NCBI GenBank assembly: GCA_032622095.1
Contig: CP136063.1
Coordinates: 23,996,987 to 24,060,986 of the forward strand
Origin: Siphonodentalium dalli
Taxonomy: Eukaryota; Mollusca; Scaphopoda; Gadilida; Siphonodentaliidae
Length of the DNA: 64,000 nt
Reading direction: 5' to 3'
The first letter of the stretch is position 1, and the number at the start of each line of letters is the position of its first letter. Shown in pieces: positions 11,303-18,461 of the stretch. The translations under genes and the position numbers were made by a program. Under the pieces are notes generated by a model that was given only the letters and a program-made list of their open reading frames with translations, was not told where the DNA came from and did no database searches.

Positions 11303-11677
11303 ATGTTCCCCGTGTATAGAGGTGTACCACGGCAATATGGTAACGGTATTGGTTCAATTTTCAAATCAGTTATGAGATCTGCTGTACCATTTCTAAAACC
11401 GATTGGTCGGACAGCTTTACAACTTGCGAAAAAACACACTTTTGGTGTTGCAGATGAAATTATTAATCAAGGTAAAAGTCCGAAAGAAGCGTTGATGTCT
11501 GAAGGTAAAAAAGCTTTAAAATCTTTTGGCACACAAGCTAAAAATCAAATTTTGAACTCGAGACAAAAACCTAGAAAAAGAGTAGCGAATTCAAAAATGA
11601 ATCATTCAGCTGTCAAACGCCGAAAAAGTCAGTCGAAAAAACATCCTAGCAGTCGAGCTCTTGATATTTTTGATTAA
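11303..11677 (+). CDS. Basic minor-capsid/core-like protein (part A)
   Basis: This 124-aa protein has an amphipathic N-terminal half (VYRGVPRQYGNGIGSIFKS, then a MRSAVPFLKPIGRTA helix) and a Lys/Arg-rich tail. It is identical to its part-B twin at 33,826. Position (between penton and capsid protein), size and composition resemble the adenovirus pVI/pX-like or core proteins of adintoviruses and Polintons; that match is by analogy. The ATG lies six bases after the penton stop and the stop is two bases before the capsid gene, which is very tight spacing. Confidence 0.7.
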   Translation: MFPVYRGVPRQYGNGIGSIFKSVMRSAVPFLKPIGRTALQLAKKHTFGVADEIINQGKSPKEALMSEGKKALKSFGTQAKNQILNSRQKPRKRVANSKMNHSAVKRRKSQSKKHPSSRALDIFD

Positions 11678-11679
11678 TC

Positions 11680-12984
11680 ATGGCACAAATGGTAAATGGA
11701 TCATGCGAATGCAATAAATCGGAACTTGATATAACACATGTTCCACCAACGGTGGCTACAATGTCAGAATCGCAGTGGATCGAAAATCATCCGATTGCAC
11801 AGCTGAATAATTCTGCTCTGATAGAGTTTGTCATACCATCTCAAACCGAAAAGTGGACAGATATTAATCAATCTTATCTTTATGTGAAATTCAAAATTAC
11901 AAAAAAAGATGGAACTAATTTGGTAGCTGGTACGGAATTAGCACCTGTTAACAATTTCTTTCATAGCATGTTCAGCAGTATCGATGTTTACTTGAACAAC
12001 AAATTGATAACTTCGAATTCTGACACTTACCCATACCGAGCATATTTCGAAAATCTGTTGGGATACTCTCCAGAATATAAAGATAATCAATTAGCAAATT
12101 TAGAAATGTGGTATGGCGATACAGCAGAACAATTTGAAGAGATTACCAAAGGTGGTGGCAATGCTGGATTAACTTCTAGAGAAAGTTTTATCGGTGGTAG
12201 TAAATTTGTTGAACTATGTGGACGCTTACACACTGATCTGTTTCTTCAAGAAAAATATTTACCAAATGGAATTGAAATTCGTATCAGATTAAACAGATCA
12301 CCATCAAAATTTTGCCTCATTGGCTCCGAGGATGGACAAATTGTTTTCGAATCAGCAGTGTTCCATGTCAGAACAGTTAGTCTCTTTCCAGCGGTCTCAT
12401 ATAAATTAAATCAAGAAATTGTCCAGTCAAAAATGAAACTACCTATCAGACGAGTAGAAATAAAAACTTTCACAATTAGTACTGGACTTAGATCAAAAAT
12501 TGAAGACCGCTTATTTCAAGGACAATTACCAAAGAGACTTTTTATTGCGTTGGTCGAAAATAAAGATATGAATGGAGATTTGGGTACCAATCCATTCCAC
12601 TTCAAACATTTCAGTTTGAATAAATTGGAAGTTAGTCAAGACGGTCATACAATACATAACCGTCCATTTGAACCAAACTTCGCAACAAAACAATGTCTCA
12701 GATCATATTTATCTTTGTATCAATCTTTAGGAATGTTTGGTGTTAACAAATCAATTGGCATTAATTTAAAAGAATATATGAATGGTTATTGTTTGTGGGG
12801 TTTCGACTTGACACCGGACCAAGGAAGCGACGAGGGACATCTACATCCTATAAAGACAGGGAACCTGTGTTTGGAGCTTCAGTTCTTGACAGCTCTCACT
12901 ACAGCCGTCAACGTTTTGGTGTATGCTGAATTCGACAGTGAAATAGAGATCACAGCTTTGAGAGAAGTGCTTACTGACTATTAG
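11680..12984 (+). CDS. Polinton major capsid protein-like (double jelly-roll), intact copy
   Basis: 434 aa, uninterrupted. The N-terminal region (SQTEKWTDINQSYLYVKFKI, then VNNFFHSMFSSIDVYLNNK, residues about 55-110) is the conserved opening of the F54H12.2-like/Polinton capsid family, thought to adopt the double jelly-roll of the PRD1-adenovirus lineage. Later landmarks are SYKLNQEIVQSKMKLPIRRV and the C-terminal VNVLVYAEFDSEIEIT. Length is normal for the family. The part-B twin at 34,203 has a 14-base deletion and a stop, so this copy in the truncated part A is the only complete one. Function (capsid shell) is inferred from the family. Confidence 0.85.
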   Translation: MAQMVNGSCECNKSELDITHVPPTVATMSESQWIENHPIAQLNNSALIEFVIPSQTEKWTDINQSYLYVKFKITKKDGTNLVAGTELAPVNNFFHSMFSSIDVYLNNKLITSNSDTYPYRAYFENLLGYSPEYKDNQLANLEMWYGDTAEQFEEITKGGGNAGLTSRESFIGGSKFVELCGRLHTDLFLQEKYLPNGIEIRIRLNRSPSKFCLIGSEDGQIVFESAVFHVRTVSLFPAVSYKLNQEIVQSKMKLPIRRVEIKTFTISTGLRSKIEDRLFQGQLPKRLFIALVENKDMNGDLGTNPFHFKHFSLNKLEVSQDGHTIHNRPFEPNFATKQCLRSYLSLYQSLGMFGVNKSIGINLKEYMNGYCLWGFDLTPDQGSDEGHLHPIKTGNLCLELQFLTALTTAVNVLVYAEFDSEIEITALREVLTDY

Positions 12985-12985
12985 G

Positions 12986-13444
12986 ATGGAGTTCACATCA
13001 CAGCTATGGAACTACTATGAAGAATACCAATGTTCACAAAACTTTGCTCCGAGATGGAACCTGATCTTGGACACACTCAACAACGCTATGATTGAAGAAC
13101 TACAAGAACTTATTCGCAAGGAAGTGTCAGAAAACTGTGAAGGATGTAAAATAGAACATCCTAGTCAACGTGAACATGTTCTGTGTTTGTTCTCTACAAC
13201 TGATGATTGGACAAACCAGTTTATCGACTTAGCGCTGATTAAACTTGACATATACAATGTTATGGAAAGATGGTTCCCGAAGCTGATGGAGTTAAACCCA
13301 CACTGCAAGGATAAGTTCGAAGCATACGTCATGTGGGATCATCTGAGAAACAGTTTAGAACTCAACCGCAAAACATTCGATGCAGAGTGGACTCTGATGT
13401 GGTCACAGCGAGTCAAAGAGAATTACAACGATGCAGACAGCTGA
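12986..13444 (+). CDS. Conserved Polinton protein of unknown function (152 aa, part A)
   Basis: Acidic, helical-looking protein starting MEFTSQLWNYYEEY, with a CEGCKIEHPSQREH patch (possible metal ligands, residues about 49-62) and a W-rich C-terminal half (VMERWFPKL, MWDHLRNSLEL). It starts two bases after the capsid stop and overlaps the protease start by 14 bases. It is 96-97% identical to its part-B twin (35,495-35,953). I recognise it only as a regular neighbour of the capsid and protease genes in such elements. Confidence 0.65.
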   Translation: MEFTSQLWNYYEEYQCSQNFAPRWNLILDTLNNAMIEELQELIRKEVSENCEGCKIEHPSQREHVLCLFSTTDDWTNQFIDLALIKLDIYNVMERWFPKLMELNPHCKDKFEAYVMWDHLRNSLELNRKTFDAEWTLMWSQRVKENYNDADS

Positions 13445-13904
13445 ACTTCAATATATTCTGGACAATTCCTGGTTGTGTAAACTTAACACAGATGTTTGTG
13501 CTAGACATCTGTTACCAGAGAAGAAACCACAACATATTCAAGCATATATTGTGAACACGCACTCATCGGATCAGCCAGGAGAACACTGGACATTGATGTT
13601 ATTCAATGGAAAATCAGCTGTATACTTCGACTCCTTTGGACTACCACCACCGAGACGATATATGTTACCATTCATAAAAAGGAACTCATCAGCATGGACT
13701 ATGAATACAACACGATATCAACATCGTGCGACAAATGTGTGTGGATTATATTGTATATTCGCACTCCACCACATGATGAAAGGAAAGAGGATGAAAAGAT
13801 TATTCAATTCTCGGGATTTCTTCAAGAATGACAGAACAATAGTTCGATGGTTTGGAAAGCACTATGGTCGATTATACAGAAAAGCAAATTTGCTGTTGAA
13901 TTAA
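13431..13904 (+). CDS. Adenain-like cysteine protease (C5/Ulp1 fold), intact copy
   Basis: 157 aa with the adenovirus-protease catalytic layout: His52 in GEHWTLM, Asp67 in YFDSFG, Gln97 in RYQH and Cys104 in NVCGLYC. The Gln-to-Cys spacing of seven residues equals that in adenain. The family processes capsid and core precursors at GG-type sites during virion maturation. The ATG overlaps the end of the upstream gene in another frame. The part-B copy carries a stop at 36,204-36,206, so this is the only intact protease. It is followed by a poly(A) signal at 14,156. Confidence 0.9.
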   Translation: MQTAELQYILDNSWLCKLNTDVCARHLLPEKKPQHIQAYIVNTHSSDQPGEHWTLMLFNGKSAVYFDSFGLPPPRRYMLPFIKRNSSAWTMNTTRYQHRATNVCGLYCIFALHHMMKGKRMKRLFNSRDFFKNDRTIVRWFGKHYGRLYRKANLLLN

Positions 13905-14155
13905 ACTTCACCAGGACATCGACGGCTGATATACATACAACGCAAAGAAGACGACGACCAGATAACAACGAATGTGTCAACAACTCCACAAAATAGACTC
14001 TTTTGTTATTGATTCAGCGTAGGATGTTGTAGGATGTTCAATTAAGTTTCTTCAAATCTGAGACCTTGTTTTGTACATAAATTATTGTACTTTGTTAATA
14101 TTATTGATGTATAATAATATATTATTGTTCATTGTTCTTGTTCTTGTTTTTGAAA

Positions 14156-14161
14156 AATAAA
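14156..14161 (+). terminator. Poly(A) signal AATAAA after the part-A capsid/protease block
   Basis: AATAAATGATAAA follows a T/G-rich stretch about 250 bases after the protease stop. The same hexamer is at 36,665-36,670 in part B. These rightmost genes appear to use ordinary polyadenylation, unlike the left-side genes that carry histone-type stem-loops. Confidence 0.5.
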
Positions 14162-14279
14162 TGATAAATTTCAACAAAATCGTTTTCACTGTAGGATCCC
14201 CACCAATTGATTCTGTTCGTGTCGATGTGTCATCTCTGGTCAGAATTATACAAACTTTAAATTAGTAATGAAAAAATGT

Positions 14280-14834
14280 CTAAGTCCATTTTCATTTTTT
14301 CGATCAGAAATGTCACATCAATGACAGGAACATCTATCCTCAGGGGGGGAACTATGGCCCAGTACCCCCCAGACAGGGACACTATGGCCCAGTACCCCCA
14401 GACAGGGACACTATGGCCCAGTACCCCCCCAGACAGGGACACTATGGCCAGTACCCCCCAGACAGGGACACTATGGCCCAGTACCCCCCAGATATGGACA
14501 CTATGGCCCAGTATATCCCCAGACATGGGCACTATGCCCCAGTGGGCCATAGTGGCCATGTCTGGGGGGGGTACTGGGCCATAGTGGCCATGTCTGGGGA
14601 GATACTGGGCCATAGTGTCCATATCTGGGGGGTACTGGGCCATAGTGTCCCTGTCTGGGGGGTACTGGCCATAGTGTCCCTGTCTGGGGGGTACTGGCCA
14701 TAGTGGCCCTGTCTGGGGGTATTGGGCCATAGTGGCCCTGTCTGTGGGGTACTGGGCCATAGTTTTCCCCCTGAGGATAGATGTTCCTGTCATTGATGTG
14801 ACATTTCTGATCGAAAAAATGAAAATGGACTTAG
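14280..14834. repeat. Junction palindrome between parts A and B ("flip")
   Basis: A 555-bp inverted repeat. The outer arms are CTAAGTCCATTTTCATTTTT, GTCACATCAATGACAGG and CATCTATCCTC. The inner arms are ~31-bp tandem units of the CAGACAGGGACACTATGGCC type pointing inward from both sides. The centre is asymmetric: GCCCCAGTGGGCC at 14,536-14,548, one GACATGGGCAC unit to its left and two GACATGGCCAC units to its right. Interior Polinton sequence lies on both sides and no AGTAGTAATG terminus is present, so it is one shared unit rather than two abutting ends. Confidence 0.85.
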
Positions 14835-14912
14835 AATTATTTTTTTTAAAAGGAAAATCTCACTTTGGAAAATATCAATTAGCTATCAAGAGTATCTTTT
14901 CGATCAGTTGGT

Positions 14913-14928
14913 GGCCCTGAAAAGGGCC
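14913..14928 (-). promoter_or_regulatory. Histone-mRNA-type 3' stem-loop (1)
   Basis: On the minus strand the sequence reads AAAACGGCCCTTTTCAGGG and then CCACCA. This is a 6-bp stem (GGCCCT/AGGGCC) with the loop TTTC, flanked by the canonical A-rich 5' side and ACCA 3' side. It lies 59 bases downstream of the stop of the minus-strand OTU-like gene. A purine-rich GATCGAAAAGATAC follows, where a U7 snRNA-binding element would sit. In animals this hairpin binds SLBP and directs cleavage without polyadenylation. Confidence 0.85.
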
Positions 14929-14987
14929 GTTTTATTTTTGTTATAGTTTAGAATCCGCCACATTGAACTTCTTTGTTCGACAAAACT

Positions 14988-15455
14988 TCAATTGATTTGT
15001 CTCCTCTCCTCAATCCATATTTCGCATTCACAATAATGCTCGTGGCAAGCGTGGGGGATCCACACTAGAGGTATTGATGACTTGAATCTTGGTGTTGATT
15101 TGTAGCTGCCTTTGGTAGCATCAAACATGGCGATAGGTCGCTGTATAACAGTCGCCGCTAATTCAACCATCAATCTTGATTCGGCCAAAAGTGGTGAGTG
15201 CCGTAAGTCTTGTGCCGACGCACCAAGTTCGTCCCTCTCTGTGTAGTACAGGTCAACTACCGCATCTCTCAGAACCATCCATCCATCGGTCGTCCCGTAA
15301 ACCCCAATGCTGAGTGCCCTCCAAAATAGAGATATTTCTTCGCCGTACACTGCTTTACAGTATACCCCACGGACCATCATCTCGTCAAGATCGGTTATGT
15401 TTACAGCAGTCATCTTTGAATGCAGAATAAATTGTTCGCTGCCGTGCTTGAACAT
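14988..15455 (-). CDS. OTU/vertnin-like protein, probable inactive protease fold
   Basis: 155 aa, intact. The core reads EEISLFWRALSIGVYG (residues about 39-54), then WMVLRDAVVDLY, ELAATVIQRPIAMF (about 97-110) and a C-terminal HACHEHYCECEIW. This order resembles the OTU fold as seen in vertnin-like proteins, where the catalytic DGxC motif is replaced; here Ser stands where the nucleophilic Cys would be. It could therefore bind ubiquitin-like partners without cleaving them. Start choice: ATG at 15,455; a second ATG at 15,413 is possible. A promoter-like module lies 55-78 bases upstream and a histone-type stem-loop lies downstream. The family assignment is tentative. Confidence 0.5.
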   Translation of the reverse strand: MFKHGSEQFILHSKMTAVNITDLDEMMVRGVYCKAVYGEEISLFWRALSIGVYGTTDGWMVLRDAVVDLYYTERDELGASAQDLRHSPLLAESRLMVELAATVIQRPIAMFDATKGSYKSTPRFKSSIPLVWIPHACHEHYCECEIWIEERRQIN

Positions 15456-15509
15456 ATATCATGATTGCGCGGGCGGTAGAGAAAGCACATAATGCTTTGA
15501 CGTTAAAAA

Positions 15510-15533
15510 TGACAAATGTTTCCTGACGTTGTG
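15510..15533 (-). promoter_or_regulatory. Shared promoter-like module, copy 1
   Basis: The minus strand reads CACAACGTCAGGAAACATTT then GTCA, followed by TTTTTAACGTCAA and CGCCCGCGC up to the OTU-like ATG. The same block sits at 17,419-17,442 in front of the 17,539 gene, with related copies at 16,862, 17,141 and 18,316. A shared upstream block suggests co-regulation; this is inference. Confidence 0.5.
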
Positions 15534-15715
15534 TTTCTTTTCAGTGCATTATCTGTTAGTTTCACCATTTCGATATGTTATAGATTAAATTCATGATAGT
15601 ATATGCAATTAATTAAGATGTTTTAACATATGAATTCATCTTCGTTCATAAACGATGACCAAGTAAAGTTATCAAATGCAATGATCAAGAAAAATGTTCA
15701 GTATGTTTCTTGTGT

Positions 15716-15890
15716 TCAGTTTTTTTATGTATAAAATATGTACAATTCCAAAACACAAAACTAGAAAATCATTCCATATTTTCCTAACGAGGTAACAAAT
15801 ATATCAAATCATGTGTACCAAATAATAGATAATGATCTAACGAAATTTAAAAAACATTTGTTTGATCGCTATACAATAATGATCAACAAG
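15716..15890 (+). repeat. Partial copy of the 279-bp regulatory repeat
   Basis: It begins TTCAGTTTTTTTATGTATAA and matches the first ~170 bp of the unit repeated at 16,940 and 17,219, ending near ATAATGATCAA. It contains the TATA-like phrase TGTATAAAATATG. Confidence 0.75.
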
Positions 15891-16040
15891 AACCTCTAAC
15901 CTAATTGATTTGGCTAACTGGGTACGCGGGCGTAATAGTAAGCCTGTTTTTTTGGATGTTAGACTTGTGTCTGTGGTCCAGACATGTAAAATACGTTGCG
16001 TATTGAGAAGGAGTTATCATTAAACTTTTTTTTGAACTTT

Positions 16041-16286
16041 TTACCGGATTTTCCCGATGCCTCCTGTGCGGTCGTGAAACCAATTTATTGTCCTATCGTC
16101 ATTCTCGGTGTCTATCAGCTTGACTATCTCTTTCTGCCATGGCATAAGTTTCATTGCTTGTTGCTTGTTGTAGAGGTCTTTCTTGTTATTTTCTTCAATG
16201 ATCTTTGATGCTATACGCCGGCATTTTTCTTCATGTAGTACAAAGCGGTCTCTATGTTCGTCAATCATCTGTTCTGTTGACTTGTC
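16041..16286 (-). pseudogene. Rep-type SF3 helicase fragment (CRESS/parvo-like)
   Basis: The minus-strand frame (75 codons from the internal ATG at 16,268, open slightly further upstream) ends in PWQKEIVKLI, NDDRTINWFHD and a P-loop-like GGIGK, and then stops. The order W-Q-K-E, D-D-R-T-I-x-W, G-x-G-K is the helicase entry of CRESS-DNA-virus Rep proteins, and parvoviral NS1 is similar. The Walker A motif is atypical and everything after it (Walker B, motif C) is missing, as is any HUH endonuclease domain. The right edge abuts a polymerase fragment in the opposite orientation. This is a broken relic, and the exact family is uncertain. Confidence 0.5.
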
Positions 16287-16289
16287 ACC

Positions 16290-16380
16290 AAAGTTTCAAA
16301 ATTACATTGGACCTTACTTGGCTTCTGATTACTACAAACCAGACATGACGAGCGTGAAAAATCGAGAGAAATTCTTATGA
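16290..16380 (+). pseudogene. Short DNA polymerase (POLB) fragment
   Basis: About 80 bases starting CACCAAAGTTTCAAAATTAC match 27,199-27,270 of the part-B polymerase (SPKFQNYIGPYLASDYYKP) with few differences, then continue with polymerase-like text in a shifted frame. The stop at 16,380 is 19 bases before a histone-type stem-loop. It is a recombination scar joining polymerase sequence to another gene's 3' end. Confidence 0.8.
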
Positions 16381-16399
16381 ATCCTGGAAAAGAGAAAAC

Positions 16400-16415
16400 G
16401 GCCCTTTTCAGGGCC
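16400..16415 (+). promoter_or_regulatory. Histone-mRNA-type 3' stem-loop (2)
   Basis: GGCCCTTTTCAGGGCC preceded by GAAAAC and followed by ACACACA. The stem and loop are identical to the copies at 14,913 (minus) and 18,051. It points the same way as the polymerase fragment ending at 16,380, although its original gene has probably been lost. Confidence 0.8.
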
Positions 16416-16504
16416 ACACACATTTCCCAAAAGGTTACTCTTTCATAGCTGAAAAAAACAAAACACGATTGTTCAATTCATAATTTATTCACACAACATA
16501 ATTT

Positions 16505-16780
16505 TCAATTGTTTGTGTCGATTCGTTTATCTGTTTTTGGATTGTAGAATGGTCTCAGCTTCTTTTTCTTGGAAGTTTTCTTGGAATTTTCAATTTCTGG
16601 ATGTTTATCTTCAGATTTGTTCTGTGAATCATTCGTAGGATCAACAGGTCGGTCTTGTTTGGAAACATCTGATGTTGTAGACATCTCTTCAGTTTTGATA
16701 TCTGCATTTGTTCTTGTATTGTTACTGCTTGTAGACTTTTGTATAGTTTTCACATGTGTACCAAATAATAGATAATGATC
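16505..16780 (-). pseudogene. Hydrophilic C-terminal gene fragment
   Basis: A minus-strand open tail rich in Ser, Thr, Asp and Lys (KTSKKKKLRPFYNPKTDKR near the end), stopping at 16,505. Its upstream part runs into the 279-bp repeat, so the true N terminus is missing or was replaced. AATAAA on the minus strand lies shortly downstream (near 16,487-16,482), a plausible poly(A) signal. No family was recognised. Confidence 0.35.
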
Positions 16781-17500
16781 TAACGAAATTAAAAACATTT
16801 GTTTGATCGCTATACAATAATGATCAAGAAAAATATGCATGTTGATCCGTCTCTAAAAAAACACAACTTGAGGAAATACTTGTCGATTTTTAAGTTCAAT
16901 GCGTTGTGTTTTCATTGACGCCCGTGTAACAATCTTGGGTTCAGTTTTATGTATAAAATATGTACAATTCCAAAACACAAAACTAGAAAAACATTCCATA
17001 TTTTCCTAACGAGGTAACAAATATATCAAATCATGTGTACCAAATAATAGATAATGATCTAACGAAATTAAAAACATTTGTTTGATCGCTATACAATAAT
17101 GATCAAGAAAAATATGCATGTTGATCCGTCTCTGAAAAAACACAACTTGAGGAAATACTTGTCAATTTTTAAGTTCAATGCGTTGTGTTTTCATTGACGC
17201 CCGTGTAACAATCTTGGGTTCAGTTTTATGTATAAAATATGTACAATTCCAAAACACAAAACCAGAAAAACATTCCATATTTTCCTAACGAGGTAATAAA
17301 TATATCAATCATGTGTACCAAATAATAGATAATGATCTAACGAAATTAAAAATATTTGTTTGATCGCTATGCAATAATGATCAAGAAAAATATGCATGTT
17401 GATCCGTCTCTGAAAAAACACAACGTCAGGAAATATTTGTCAATTTTAACGCCAACGCGACATGTGATTTCATTGTCGCCCGTGTCAAATGTATACAAAT
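16753..17500 (+). repeat. 279-bp tandem repeat with promoter-like content
   Basis: Two full unit starts lie at 16,940 and 17,219 (TTCAGTTTTATGTATAAAAT), with a partial copy before them. Each unit contains a TATA-like GTATAAAATATG, the phrase CATGTGTACCAAATAATAG, ATGATCAAGAAAAATATGC, the module CACAACTTGAGGAAATAC then TTGTCA (16,862; 17,141; diverged form at 17,419) and GACGCCCGTGT. The array ends just upstream of the gene at 17,539. Confidence 0.8.
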
Positions 17501-17538
17501 ATTTTCGAATTTGATCAACCTTACATTGCTATCAAGAG

Positions 17539-18028
17539 ATGGATCCGTTAACAGAATTTCTTCAGAGTGAGATATACAGTGATCCTGTTGCACAGAATAT
17601 ATATGCTGCGCCACAGTCAACAGTCCAAGCTAATACGACAATGACTATAGGTGGTGATACACTCATTTTAAAAGCGATTTTAGATAAACTGAGATGTCTT
17701 CGCAGGGATATTGACGTGAAAACGCAAGTAACGCATCATGAAGTGAAAGTGAGTCTTCGTTTCGTTGCAGAACAGATAGATATCCCAATCAGGGTTCATG
17801 ATGTTCAGAGATCGAAAGAGCAGAAACAGATCAAAAAAGAAAAAATCATCGGCGACGAAAGAAAAACAACCTAAGAGTATCATGAAGGCTTCTACTGAGA
17901 CAAAAGTCAGATTTCATCTTCCTTGTAAAGAATCTAGAGATACAGAGAAATGTGATGAATTCGCAAAAGCTCTCGGTTCTCATGGGAAAGATATGTCAAG
18001 ATATAAGAAAAACACAAAACGGTGTTAA
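17539..18028 (+). pseudogene. Small gene with histone-type 3' end, one frame slip
   Basis: The first frame (ATG at 17,539, MDPLTEFLQSEIYSDP) encodes a helical region (KAILDKLRCLRRDIDV) and then a charged segment. An A-rich run at about 17,830-17,850 separates it from a second frame that continues with a Lys/Ser-rich stretch and SIMKASTETKVRFHLP to the stop at 18,028. Together they would be about 160 residues with a basic, nuclear-looking tail. A single indel, a sequencing error or programmed slippage on the A-run could each explain the two frames. A shared promoter-like module lies about 100 bases upstream and a histone-type stem-loop 22 bases after the stop. The function is unknown. Confidence 0.5.
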
Positions 18029-18050
18029 AGTCAGATGATAAATTTAAAAC

Positions 18051-18066
18051 GGCCCTTTTCAGGGCC
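18051..18066 (+). promoter_or_regulatory. Histone-mRNA-type 3' stem-loop (3)
   Basis: AAAACGGCCCTTTTCAGGG followed by CCACCAAAA has the full canonical context, 22 bases after a stop codon. That is within the distance normal for replication-dependent histone genes. The downstream CAATAAGAAAACTC is purine-rich, as a histone downstream element would be. Confidence 0.9.
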
Positions 18067-18315
18067 ACCAAAATAGTTACAATAAGAAAACTCATGCTAA
18101 TGCTTTGTTTAAAATCTATACTTCTACAGCTCTCACAAATATTTTTTCTTCACAAAATTACATGCATGTTTTTTATCAACATGTTAGTTATCTGGTAAAT
18201 GTTATATTTGCTAGACAAAACTTCTTTTGTTACCAGTCACTTTCTTATAAATTTTTTGGATGCAAATCACATCTACATTTTAGAATTGTTTAATCAACAA
18301 CAAATATTTGAAAAA

Positions 18316-18405
18316 TGACAAATGTTTCCTGACGTTGTGTTTCTTTTCAGTGCATTATGAATTCATCTTAGTTCATAAACGATCGCGATGAAAATGCTAT
18401 AAAAG
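18316..18405 (+). promoter_or_regulatory. Polymerase gene upstream region: shared module plus TATA box
   Basis: TGACAAATGTTTCCTGACGT then TGTG (18,316-18,339) is the shared module in the orientation opposite to that at 17,419. A TATA box, TATAAAAG, is at 18,398-18,405, 57-81 bases before the two candidate ATGs of the polymerase frame (18,462 and 18,486). Spacing fits a conventional RNA polymerase II start near 18,428. Confidence 0.5.
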
Positions 18406-18461
18406 CAGGTGTAATTCTACACTTTACACTTCAACTCCGAAGAAGCCAGTCGCAATATTTT

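Noticed and set aside
14257-14793. Long open frames on both strands across the terminal palindromes (also 36,785-37,217)
   Set aside because: They are generated by the ~31-bp repeat (not a multiple of three) and consist of repetitive peptide text; no start context or conservation.
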